Shown piece after piece: positions 7,479 through 14,965 of a stretch of DNA of 27,326 bases. Position numbers and translations under genes: made by a program. Under the pieces are notes generated by a model, which saw only the letters and a program-made list of their open reading frames with translations, was not told where the DNA came from and ran no database searches. Position 1 is the first letter of the stretch, and every line of letters begins with the position of its first letter. This DNA is from an uncultured Prevotella sp. (lineage in GTDB: Bacteria > Bacteroidota > Bacteroidia > Bacteroidales > Bacteroidaceae): NCBI GenBank assembly GCA_934256705.1, contig CAKQPF010000048.1, positions 1 through 27,326 on the forward strand. Reading direction: 5' to 3'.

Positions 7479-10400
7479 TGTTGATTTTCTTTTGTAAAAT
7501 TCTGATCAATGTAAATACATTCAGATTGTCATCATTTGAGAGGATACTGTTTATTGCCACTTCCAATGCTGCAGCCTTCGCCTCCTCACCTTCGTCAATC
7601 TTGTAGTTCAGTCCTTCAGATACTACTGCTGTTTTCTCGCATTCACGATAGAGGAACACAAGGTCATCAAGCAACTTCATCTCCTGGTCATCACGCATAC
7701 GGTCCAAAGGACTTCCAAGAACCGAATAGCATACAGACTGATACCATTCCATGCGGTTGTCAAACTGAGCCATAGCATGCATATAGAATTCCTTCTGTCT
7801 GTCAGATAGCAGGTGTGGCTTGACCATGGCAAGACGAGACTGAAGTTCCTGCACATAATCTTTATATTCGAAAGAAGATAGTCCAAGACATTCCACGAGA
7901 TGTGCCTCTATCCTGTCTATGAGTTGAGAATAGCAATTTCTAAGTTCCCGAACAGCCTGTCTGATAATATTGCAATAATTCTTGACTTCGTCTGCATTAT
8001 GCAGTCGTTCATCATCGTATCCAAGGGCTTGCGGCAAATCTTCAAGAAAAGCCTTTTCCGGATCTTTCGCATGTGCCAGGACTTCTCTGAATCTGATTGT
8101 CTCACGATGGTCTATTCTTTGGGTATGTCTGGCATAGTCATTCAACTGCTTGTTATAGAAGAAAAGAAATGGCTTGATAGTGTCAATGAAAGACGTGCCA
8201 CTTATGGTCTCTTTCTCTTCTATGTTCAAGAATTTGCGATATTGATTGAAAATACTTATCTTCACTCCATCCACTGCGTACACCTTAACCTTGAAGTTGC
8301 CGATATGTTTCTTCATCAAGTCAATCAATTCCAGATTAAAGTTAGGAATATATTGACCATTCTCCCCATAGAGCGAATAATCCTGACGTCTGATGAAAAG
8401 GTATGTAGGCAACCAGAAATCAAGGAATCCATCCTTCAGTTTGAAACCCTTATCAGCATCAGATAGTATTTTCACCAATTCCGATAACCTACGAGGCTTT
8501 TCTGTAGTACTGCAAAGGAAATCATTACAGGCATCCCAGAGGGTAAGTATGTCTTTGTTTGATGGAGTCTCACGAAATCCTCCGTTCTCATGCAGTCCTG
8601 TATTCTTGAGCAAAGAGAAATAAATGGTTTTCTCAGGAGGGTATTTGTCATCTTCAAATCCGAGGTTTTCCTTATCGCTGTTTTCCAACAATGCCTGCAG
8701 ATACTTTGCCTTTGCGCCACTTATACTACTCGACAACTTATGTTTGTTGAAAAGTTCGTTGTTCATTGTTGGAGTAAGAGGATAGACATCATTGCAGACA
8801 TAAGAGATAAGTCTATTGAAATCCCTCTGTGAATGTATTTTGATTTCTTCGCCCTTATATATCCACACTACATCTCCCGAATATGAGAAGAGACTTTCGC
8901 TGAGGCTTTTATTCAGCAGATTCTTCTCATACTCCATCAGTTGCATCATTTCCTTTATAGCGACTCTGTCAGATTTATCAATCAGCACCTTGTCTAAAAT
9001 ATAACGATATTTTTTCAAGTTGTGCAGATGGTCCACAATCTGACTCGTATTGGTAAAGTAAGCAAAAATTATGGCATATTGACATTTCCTGCTGAAGTTT
9101 TGCAATTCTGTATAATATCTATCTGAAGAAGGGAAGACCAACTGTATATAGCCGTCAATATCACCAACCGGCACTGTCATTTCCGCTTCGGAACGGAGTT
9201 CGTATTTGAAATAACGAGGCGTACCGCGATGATAGTAATAAGATCTTGCTGGAGCAACTCTATTATTGAAAAAGACCCGGAGATCATCAACATAGTTGAC
9301 AGGTCTTGGAACCACCATCGATGCATTGACAATTTCTTTTTCTATATTGACATCTGTTCCCTCAAAAAGAATGAGACGTCCTTTGTATTCTGCAAAGCGA
9401 ACTATCTTCAGTCGTTCTAATTCATGAATGATGCTACTGGGGAACTCTACGTCCATTGCCATTGCAGCATACTCACCCATATCTCTTGCCGTCATGGTGA
9501 ATCCGCCATTGCCAAATAGATTTGTCATACCTATTGCCTTTACAATTTTCATGGCATCCAGCATGGTTTCTGCATCTTTCCATTCGGAACACTCAACTCT
9601 TTCTATTGAAACTCTGATTGACTGCCATCCCATAGAATCAAAATTGGCATCATTCAGATAGGAATAGAATGTGTTCACTATATAATCGTAGGCTTCAGCA
9701 AGATTATATGTATAGTTATCGCGAGGAATAAAATCCATCACGGAATGATTGCCCTTCGTATTAAGGAAAGCGAACAGAGAACGCTCATTCTGACCATAAC
9801 GCTGAATGGCAACTGTAATTGCATATGCTGCGAAAGCGTCAAGGGGGTAAAGGCTGGCTGCAGTATCAAACGAGAAAGATGTCTGTATAAATTTCCTGTC
9901 TTTCGCCATCTGATAAATATGACGGAACGAGGCATTTCTGACATCCCATCTCCTCTCTGTAGATATATGTCTGGCGGCAAGATACAGCAGCTGCTCCACT
10001 GGCTCAGCAAACACAACTTCCCGAAAGCGTCCTTTGACTTTATTCCATTCATTCTTTTGGGTCTGAGTCAATCTGCTGGCATAGGCTGAATAATTCTGAT
10101 GGAGAGTACATAGCAGAATAATATTGCGGGATGCAGCATTGATAAACTCTGTAAATTTCTGGAAGAAATACAGTTCTTCTTCTGGATTATACTTTACGGC
10201 ATGTTCCAACACCTTGCCGAATTCATCTATTGCGACAAACAGCATCTTCCCGTCCTTTTCAATTCGGGAATAATATTCCTTGAGCAACGTCAATGGATTA
10301 TCAGAATCAGTTGAAACCAGTCCTTGCAACTTGTGATGCAACAATTCAGACAGAGATTGTGAATCGCCAATGATATTCAGCACCTCGAAACCTCCCTCAT

Positions 10401-10677
10401 GAAGTACATCAGGATTCTTCAAAAGTAATTTGTCACGATTTCCACAATCCAGATCTTTCTCCAGATTGAGGAGAAACGAAGACTTGCCTGTGCCATAAGT
10501 ACCAATGATGGAAAAGGAATGAATACCAGTCTGATAGGCATTGACAATCTCTTGCAACACCTTTTCCACATTTGGTGTTACAATATATCGGTATCCTTCC
10601 GTCAGTCCATTCTCTATGTTAGCCGATAATGTGAACTGTCTATTATTTGTCATAGTATCCATTGAGTATTTCTTCAT
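7471..10677 (-). CDS. large P-loop ATPase of the PT-like operon
   Basis: A 1068-residue AAA/STAND-like ATPase. The Walker A GTYGTGKSS is at residues 59-67 and a Walker B-like Leu-Phe-Val-Ala-Ile-Asp-Glu-Phe at 146-153. No further domain is recognisable in the long helical C-terminus. Its N-terminus overlaps the DUF4007 gene by 35 bp if the first ATG is used. In-frame ATGs at 10662 and 10653 would shorten the overlap, the latter giving an 11-bp overlap, and are equally plausible. ATPases beside DUF4007 in such clusters are thought to act in sensing or restriction, but I cannot equate it with DptF, DptH or a BREX ATPase. It probably couples nucleotide state to the helicase or nuclease step. Confidence 0.82.
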   Translation of the reverse strand: MKKYSMDTMTNNRQFTLSANIENGLTEGYRYIVTPNVEKVLQEIVNAYQTGIHSFSIIGTYGTGKSSFLLNLEKDLDCGNRDKLLLKNPDVLHEGGFEVLNIIGDSQSLSELLHHKLQGLVSTDSDNPLTLLKEYYSRIEKDGKMLFVAIDEFGKVLEHAVKYNPEEELYFFQKFTEFINAASRNIILLCTLHQNYSAYASRLTQTQKNEWNKVKGRFREVVFAEPVEQLLYLAARHISTERRWDVRNASFRHIYQMAKDRKFIQTSFSFDTAASLYPLDAFAAYAITVAIQRYGQNERSLFAFLNTKGNHSVMDFIPRDNYTYNLAEAYDYIVNTFYSYLNDANFDSMGWQSIRVSIERVECSEWKDAETMLDAMKIVKAIGMTNLFGNGGFTMTARDMGEYAAMAMDVEFPSSIIHELERLKIVRFAEYKGRLILFEGTDVNIEKEIVNASMVVPRPVNYVDDLRVFFNNRVAPARSYYYHRGTPRYFKYELRSEAEMTVPVGDIDGYIQLVFPSSDRYYTELQNFSRKCQYAIIFAYFTNTSQIVDHLHNLKKYRYILDKVLIDKSDRVAIKEMMQLMEYEKNLLNKSLSESLFSYSGDVVWIYKGEEIKIHSQRDFNRLISYVCNDVYPLTPTMNNELFNKHKLSSSISGAKAKYLQALLENSDKENLGFEDDKYPPEKTIYFSLLKNTGLHENGGFRETPSNKDILTLWDACNDFLCSTTEKPRRLSELVKILSDADKGFKLKDGFLDFWLPTYLFIRRQDYSLYGENGQYIPNFNLELIDLMKKHIGNFKVKVYAVDGVKISIFNQYRKFLNIEEKETISGTSFIDTIKPFLFFYNKQLNDYARHTQRIDHRETIRFREVLAHAKDPEKAFLEDLPQALGYDDERLHNADEVKNYCNIIRQAVRELRNCYSQLIDRIEAHLVECLGLSSFEYKDYVQELQSRLAMVKPHLLSDRQKEFYMHAMAQFDNRMEWYQSVCYSVLGSPLDRMRDDQEMKLLDDLVFLYRECEKTAVVSEGLNYKIDEGEEAKAAALEVAINSILSNDDNLNVFTLIRILQKKINNG

Positions 10678-11491
10678 TGGTTAGATTTTTATTGAACTGT
10701 AGCTGTCTGATACCTGCAGTATCACTATATCTTATTTCATCAGGTCTTTGCGATTCCAGTCTTTTACACATATCTATTACCTCCATATCGTTCATACAGA
10801 ATATCAAGCCGATATTCTGTAGGGTGTCATACCCTACTGTGTAATCATTGCCCTTCATCTGCATAACTGCATAGAGGAATATCTGCCAAGGCACTTGGCG
10901 CTTGCCTTCGACATTGAAAGCGTATGTTTTGCCATCAATGCTGTGTATCAGGTCAAGATCTATAAGTAATGACGAGTAATCATCCAAGGCCTTTGGATTT
11001 TGTGGCAAAATATAATTTTGCAGAAATGTGCCAATGTCTTTTTTAATCGTATTCTCATTATAGACACTTTGCTTGTTATCCTCAAGCAACAAGCGACGAA
11101 CAAAGTTCAATATGTTTTGACGATCAAATGTCTTACGCTCTTTTTGTAACCGTATAAAAATCCAATTGTATAGTGTAGCCTCTTGAATGTTGACGAGCAG
11201 GAAATGCAGAAGCCAAAGAGTGCCGAGGTCTTCCATGTATGGGTCTTTGCCTTTATCATTGTCAAACAGATATGTGGCTATCTTTGTTGGAGCATCTTTA
11301 TGGGTCATACCGAAAGCGCGCATCCAATAACGAATGGATGCGACCATATTCTTGCCTACACCCATATGAATTACTGCGTCAGGGGCGTTGAAGTCATAAT
11401 CGCTTTTAATGAAATCATATCCTTTCTTTAACCACAAAGTCTTGCAGGTGAAAGACTCATGACCTGAGAACGTATATCGTTTTGCTACCAT
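10643..11491 (-). CDS. DUF4007 family protein, first gene of the PT-like operon
   Basis: A 282-residue protein with the DUF4007 signature near its start: Phe-Ser-Gly-His-Glu-Ser-Phe at residues 8-14, Trp-Leu-Lys-Lys-Gly-Tyr-Asp-Phe soon after, and Met-Gly-Val-Gly-Lys-Asn-Met-Val with Ser-Ile-Arg-Tyr-Trp around 43-56. DUF4007 is repeatedly found in defence islands beside PAPS-reductase-like and PT genes; its biochemical role is not established as far as I know. It has no signal peptide or membrane segment. It is the leading gene, with a long structured leader upstream and a 10-bp-stem hairpin ending 10 nt before the ATG. Its end is interlocked with the ATPase gene. Confidence 0.88.
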   Translation of the reverse strand: MVAKRYTFSGHESFTCKTLWLKKGYDFIKSDYDFNAPDAVIHMGVGKNMVASIRYWMRAFGMTHKDAPTKIATYLFDNDKGKDPYMEDLGTLWLLHFLLVNIQEATLYNWIFIRLQKERKTFDRQNILNFVRRLLLEDNKQSVYNENTIKKDIGTFLQNYILPQNPKALDDYSSLLIDLDLIHSIDGKTYAFNVEGKRQVPWQIFLYAVMQMKGNDYTVGYDTLQNIGLIFCMNDMEVIDMCKRLESQRPDEIRYSDTAGIRQLQFNKNLTNEEILNGYYDK

Positions 11492-11501
11492 TATTGTTTG
11501 G

Positions 11502-11538
11502 GGTTATTAGTTTCGCAAACAAACTATCTACTAATAAC
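11502..11538 (-). promoter_or_regulatory. hairpin just upstream of the DUF4007 start codon
   Basis: GGTTATTAGT (11502-11511) is the exact reverse complement of ACTAATAACC (11529-11538), separated by 17 nt. The inner segment can also form a GTTT/AAAC mini-stem. It ends 10 nt before the ATG, so in the mRNA it sits at the ribosome entry zone; as DNA it could be an operator. Confidence 0.5.
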
Positions 11539-11586
11539 CGTTGGCAGAATGTAATAAGACACAAGAAGGGCACAAGCACTTCTTAC

Positions 11587-11805
11587 GGTCGTCTGAGGCG
11601 TAAGCGTAGGAATTCTCTGGCCCCTCCCAAATATAAGAAGACGCTTGCACCCTGTGTGGAGATGCAAGACATCTTACTACCTTCATATTTGGGATTGACC
11701 TGTTCCTACGCATATACCCGTATATATATACGTCAAGCCAACCATCATTGTCGTGGTGTTATCAGAGTCTGTATAAGTTTCCTACGCTTACTTTCTTTGA
11801 CGACC
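11587..11805 (-). ncRNA. candidate structured leader RNA of the defence operon
   Basis: Nested complementary arms define a closed fold. P1 is GGTCGTC (11587-11593) with GACGACC (11799-11805). P2 is GTAAGCGTAGGAA (11600-11612) with TTCCTACGCTTAC (11779-11791). Inside, P3 is TCCCAAATAT (11625-11634) with ATATTTGGGA (11685-11694), and P4 is CTTGCA (11644-11649) with TGCAAG (11663-11668). Separate hairpins are CGTATATATATACG (11719-11732) and an imperfect one near 11759-11776. A second copy of TTCCTACGC at 11703-11711 competes for the P2 left arm, giving two exclusive folds. It lies downstream of the minus-strand promoter at 11883-11913, so it should be transcribed as the operon leader or as an independent RNA. 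The strand choice rests on that promoter. I match it to no known RNA family. Confidence 0.45.
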
Positions 11806-11882
11806 ACAATGATAGTCTGATGTCGCTATTTTGTTAGCTCAATATGTATGTCTGGTGGCATCGGCTTTTACCATTGCCGAGA

Positions 11883-11913
11883 CAAAGGTAAGAAGAAAAA
11901 ATGAAATTACCAA
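11883..11913 (-). promoter_or_regulatory. promoter of the defence operon
   Basis: On the minus strand TTG (11911-11913) and TACCTTTG (11883-11890) are spaced by 20 bp, matching the Bacteroidetes consensus. Transcription would start near 11876 and run left, leaving a leader of about 385 nt before the DUF4007 start codon. Confidence 0.65.
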
Positions 11914-12015
11914 AATAATAATATAAGCTTTTAATTTACACCCAACAAAAAACACAAATCTGCAAACCAAGACAAACAAAACTGCAGGCGATCCGGAAAA
12001 TAGAATCGAGAAGCT

Positions 12016-12046
12016 TTGGCAGAAAGAAAAATAGTTTATACCTTTG
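12016..12046 (+). promoter_or_regulatory. promoter of the glycosyltransferase gene
   Basis: TTG (12016-12018) and TACCTTTG (12039-12046) with 20 bp between them. The start codon follows 32 bp later, so the leader is short. Confidence 0.7.
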
Positions 12047-12078
12047 TAAACGGATAAATTTCGCATACCTCTTTCAGC

Positions 12079-13233
12079 ATGAAGATACTATGGTTAAGTT
12101 CTTGGTTCGGTGACTACAGGGTGCCTGTATATGATAATCTCAACAGATTGTCTGGCGGGACATTCTGGATAGTGTGCTCTGAGATGGAGACATCCGAACT
12201 GGTAAGGCGGAAACTGAAAGAGAAACTGGGTGACCACGCCGTCATCATGCCCCGGCAGAAGATCATGCGCCTGGGGAATACTGACTCCGACTATGCCAAC
12301 AGCAGTCTTGAACTGCGATGGCAACAGGGTCTTTACTCTGCTATAAGGAATGTGAAGCCCGATGTCATCATAGTGGAAGGCTTCGGGCGATGGGCTCCTG
12401 CCGGCATCATCTACAGTCTGCTGCACAGGAAGAGGCTGCTGATGTTCTATGAGCGCACTGCATGGACGGAGCGCAAGGCTGGCTGGTGGCGCACGCTTTA
12501 CAGGAGATTGGCTGGCAAGGCTGTGGACTGCTTTCTCTCCAACGGGGCTCTCTCTGAGCAATATCTGCGCGAGAAACTTGGTTTTACCTCCACCCCTATC
12601 GTCAAGGGCTGCATGAGTGCGGACTCCTTCTGCCTCCACCACGACGTGGAAGCGGAGCTTGAGGAACGGTGCAAGGCAGACAATGAGGCGGGACAGCGGA
12701 ACGGAAAGGGCATCAGGTTCCTGTATGTAGGCAGGATTGTGGAGCCCAAGGGCATACGGCAGCTGCTTTCGGCCTGGGAAATCCACCACAGGTCTTATCC
12801 TGACGACACGCTGACATTGGCTGGCGACGGCATTCTGATGAATGAGATACTCGAGAGATATGGCGGCAACGATGGCTTGACCTTGACGGGATATGTCTCT
12901 TACGACAGGATCTATTCCTGCTACAGGGAGTGCGACGTAGTGGTGCAGCCGACGTTGGAGGACAACTGGAGCCTCGTCATTCCGGAGGCGATGTCATGTG
13001 GCAGGGCGGTGATGTGCTCGATATACAATGGCGGTTGTCCGGAACTGGTGAAGGATGGCATCAACGGTTACTCCTTCGACCCGCTTGACCGCGATGCTTT
13101 CGTCAATGCTTTTGCCAGATTCCATTCGGCAGACCTTACCGGGATGGGACGGAAAGGAATGATGATAGAGAAGAATTTCTCGCCCGAGAAAGCGGCGATG
13201 CGAATATATAAAGCTTGTGGTCTGGTGATTTAG
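12079..13233 (+). CDS. glycosyltransferase family 4 protein
   Basis: A 384-residue GT-B fold glycosyltransferase of the GT4 type. It starts with a beta strand (Lys-Ile-Leu-Trp-Leu-Ser-Ser-Trp). The C-terminal half has Phe-Leu-Tyr-Val-Gly-Arg-Ile (214-220) followed by Pro-Lys-Gly, Leu-Ala-Gly-Asp-Gly (247-251), and the nucleotide-sugar binding region with Glu294-Asp295 and Glu303 (an E/D-x7-E arrangement). It is a soluble, probably membrane-peripheral enzyme that would transfer a sugar from a nucleotide donor in surface polysaccharide or glycan assembly; the sugar cannot be told. It has its own promoter and is followed after 99 bp by a nucleotidyltransferase-fold gene. Its base composition looks more GC-rich than the defence operon to its left. 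Confidence 0.88.
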   Translation: MKILWLSSWFGDYRVPVYDNLNRLSGGTFWIVCSEMETSELVRRKLKEKLGDHAVIMPRQKIMRLGNTDSDYANSSLELRWQQGLYSAIRNVKPDVIIVEGFGRWAPAGIIYSLLHRKRLLMFYERTAWTERKAGWWRTLYRRLAGKAVDCFLSNGALSEQYLREKLGFTSTPIVKGCMSADSFCLHHDVEAELEERCKADNEAGQRNGKGIRFLYVGRIVEPKGIRQLLSAWEIHHRSYPDDTLTLAGDGILMNEILERYGGNDGLTLTGYVSYDRIYSCYRECDVVVQPTLEDNWSLVIPEAMSCGRAVMCSIYNGGCPELVKDGINGYSFDPLDRDAFVNAFARFHSADLTGMGRKGMMIEKNFSPEKAAMRIYKACGLVI

Positions 13234-13318
13234 TGGTCTGGTGGTTTTGTTGATAGACTTTACCGCAAGCGAACTTTACAAACAACTAAACGACAAAACA
13301 ACTAAACAACAAAACAAC
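13234..13318. repeat. G/T : A/C intergenic hairpin repeat, copy 2
   Basis: A G/T-rich arm directly after the glycosyltransferase stop (13234-13252) faces an A/C-rich arm (13279-13318) made of AACAACTAAACAAC-like steps. It separates two genes on the same strand, so it could end, slow or stabilise the transcript. Confidence 0.45.
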
Positions 13319-13332
13319 ATACTTAACAAACT

Positions 13333-14610
13333 ATGCTCAACATCACATCTCTTTCGAATGGGAAAAGCGGGATAAGGATGACAAAGGCGGAGACCGTCTT
13401 CCTGGAACTGCTGCAGATAGCCCTCGGCAATCGCAGCTGTCTGTCCGAACCATGCACGGACGAAGTGTGGGAAGAGGTGTATGCGACGGTGAGGAAACAG
13501 GCGATGGTGGGCGTCACATTCTATGCCGTCAAGCGGTTGCCGGCAGACCAGATGCCCCCGAAAAGGCGCAAATACCAATGGGCGCTGAAGGTGCTGGAGA
13601 TAGAAGAGAAAAACAAGAAGATATGCCGCGAATGCCAGATAGTCACCGAACTGTTTGACGAAGCCGGCTTCCAGTCGTGCGTGCTGAAAGGGCAGAGCAA
13701 CCTGTTCTTCTATCCTGCCTCGCTGAGGATGATGCGACAGCCGGGCGACATCGACCTGTGGGTGTTCCGCAAGGAGGGTGATGACAGCGGGAAACCGTTC
13801 CACAAGCGCGAGACAATAGACTTCATCTGGAAGAAAATGGGAAAAAGGACGGAGGTGAACCTGCACCATACCGACTTCGACATATTCCCAAAGACACCGG
13901 TGGAAGTGCATTTCGTCCCTTCGTTTGCAGTCAATCCATTCACCAACAGAAAGTATTACCGATGGTTTGCCGACCACAGGAAATGCGTTTCCTCCACACC
14001 AGCCGGCATCAACATCCTCGACATCGACTTCTGCATCGTCTTCCAAATGATGCACATCTACCGCCATCTGCTGATGGAGGGCATAGGTTTCCGCCAGTTG
14101 ACAGACCTCTATTTCACCATTCTCTTCCGCGAAAAGCGTGAGGAAAAGCAGCAATCGGACGCTTACAGCAAGGAGACCATCTACTCGCACCTGCGCTATC
14201 TCGGCATGGAAAGGATTACTCGTGCAGTAATGTGGATACTCCACAACGTGCTCGGAATGGAAGAGAAGCACCTGATATGTGAGCCTTCGGAGAAATACGG
14301 CATGGAGATGCTGGGCGAAATGATGCGTGGCGGCAACTTCGGACAGCACTTCAAGGATGACGATAACGACAAATCTGATCAATCAGAGAAGGGAAACGAG
14401 ACGAAAGCAAGCAAGGACAACGATGATAAAAGCAAAACGATCAACAGCGAAAAGAGCCAAGTGAGTAGTGAAATAACAAAGTTCCATGAGTTTATAGAAG
14501 CTTGCGGTCATGGTTCCCGACTTATCATGAGTTATCCTTCCGAGGTGCTATGGATACCTTATTTATATATAAAGGCTTCCATAGTCAGGAATTATTGGAG
14601 AAGGCAATAA
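13333..14610 (+). CDS. nucleotidyltransferase-fold protein (PF14907-like)
   Basis: A 425-residue protein of the uncharacterised nucleotidyltransferase family (NTP_transf_5). The marker region is Val-Leu-Lys-Gly-Gln (117-121), then Tyr-Pro and Arg-Gln-Pro-Gly-Asp-Ile-Asp-Leu (135-142). The Gly-Asp-Ile-Asp pair is the expected metal-binding acid motif. A His-rich helix near 235-250 resembles the family. Residues about 344-379 are a low-complexity, Asp/Lys/Ser-rich insert that is probably disordered. Relatives are common in Bacteroidetes glycan clusters but their reaction is unknown to me. No clear promoter precedes it, so it may depend on the glycosyltransferase transcript. A shorter start at Met16 (13378) is possible. 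Confidence 0.82.
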   Translation: MLNITSLSNGKSGIRMTKAETVFLELLQIALGNRSCLSEPCTDEVWEEVYATVRKQAMVGVTFYAVKRLPADQMPPKRRKYQWALKVLEIEEKNKKICRECQIVTELFDEAGFQSCVLKGQSNLFFYPASLRMMRQPGDIDLWVFRKEGDDSGKPFHKRETIDFIWKKMGKRTEVNLHHTDFDIFPKTPVEVHFVPSFAVNPFTNRKYYRWFADHRKCVSSTPAGINILDIDFCIVFQMMHIYRHLLMEGIGFRQLTDLYFTILFREKREEKQQSDAYSKETIYSHLRYLGMERITRAVMWILHNVLGMEEKHLICEPSEKYGMEMLGEMMRGGNFGQHFKDDDNDKSDQSEKGNETKASKDNDDKSKTINSEKSQVSSEITKFHEFIEACGHGSRLIMSYPSEVLWIPYLYIKASIVRNYWRRQ

Positions 14611-14714
14611 AGGCTAACATGAGGTAAAAACGAAGGAACAAGCTTACATTCTCAAAAAAAACTATATGCTTCATGCAAGGTTTCTATCCATATTGCATTA
14701 TATAGACAGAAACG

Positions 14715-14725
14715 ATAAAACAAGT
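14715..14725. repeat. left target-site duplication of the MITE
   Basis: ATAAAACAAGT here is repeated exactly at 14948-14958, directly outside the two inverted ends of the element. Confidence 0.8.
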
Positions 14726-14947
14726 AGGGTGTCCAGTTCTATGTTCTCGTTTTTGATATGGATTTAACAATTTAATCTGTTGATTATCAATCGAAATAGC
14801 ATTGTTCTCAGGTGTAATTTTAACAGATGAAAAAGTTTTGCTAATCCATGAAATCATTATGTGCTGAAGAGATATGATTATCAGTACTTTGAAACTCGTA
14901 TCATGTCTTTTTTGAACTAAAAACTGGAACTTCAAACTGGACACCCT
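14726..14947. mobile_element. 222-bp MITE-like element with terminal inverted repeats
   Basis: The ends AGGGTGTCCAGTT (14726-14738) and AACTGGACACCCT (14935-14947) are perfect inverted repeats of 13 bp. Weaker similarity continues to about 29 bp on each side (shared GTTC and GTTTTT blocks). An 11-bp direct duplication of the target flanks both ends. The interior encodes no intact transposase. This is the expected structure of a non-autonomous element mobilised by a related IS. A duplication of 10-13 bp is known for the IS4 group, but I cannot assign the family. It sits 18 bp upstream of the serpin start codon, and the right duplication ends 7 bp before it. Confidence 0.8.
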
Positions 14948-14958
14948 ATAAAACAAGT
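14948..14958. repeat. right target-site duplication of the MITE
   Basis: Second exact copy of ATAAAACAAGT, 7 bp upstream of the serpin ATG. Confidence 0.8.
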
Positions 14959-14965
14959 AAGCGAT

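Larger units (their letters stand above)
11492..12078. other. divergent intergenic region with two promoters and a long structured leader
   Basis: A 587-bp gap between the leftward defence operon and the rightward glycosyltransferase. It holds one promoter for each direction and, on the minus strand, a leader of about 385 nt with the folded block at 11587-11805 and the hairpin at 11502-11538. Short open frames in it (such as 11482-11820 plus and 11839-12066 minus) overlie the promoters or stems and look accidental. Confidence 0.6.
14611..14965. other. intergenic region largely filled by a MITE
   Basis: 355 bp without a convincing gene. The first 115 bp show no clear consensus promoter. The rest is the MITE and its target duplication, listed separately. 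A 90-codon minus-strand frame (14684-14956) runs through the element; it could be a transposase relic but I cannot support it as a gene. Confidence 0.5.

Noticed and set aside
348..11491. BREX type 4 system, because of the PAPS-reductase-like gene
   Set aside because: No PglZ-type phosphatase and no BrxC or BrxL protein are recognisable, and the sulfurtransferase is far shorter than expected for BrxP.
11587..11805. Retron non-coding RNA
   Set aside because: No reverse transcriptase gene lies in the window, and the fold does not clearly show the msr/msd arrangement.
11482..11820. 112-codon plus-strand frame over the structured leader
   Set aside because: It runs through the stems and overlaps the DUF4007 start on the other strand; no promoter or domain.
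11839..12066. 75-codon hydrophobic minus-strand frame
   Set aside because: It overlies both divergent promoters in an A/T-rich stretch; hydrophobicity follows from base composition.
12094..12789. Long minus-strand frame opposite the glycosyltransferase gene
   Set aside because: It mirrors the GC-biased third positions of the real gene, lacks any recognisable domain and has no promoter.
13276..14382. 368-codon minus-strand frame opposite the nucleotidyltransferase gene
   Set aside because: Composition is His/Leu/Val-rich as expected from antisense reading; the plus-strand gene has clear family motifs.
14684..14956. 90-codon minus-strand frame across the MITE, possible transposase relic
   Set aside because: It covers both ends of the element and the target duplication, so it cannot be an internal gene; no transposase motif is visible.
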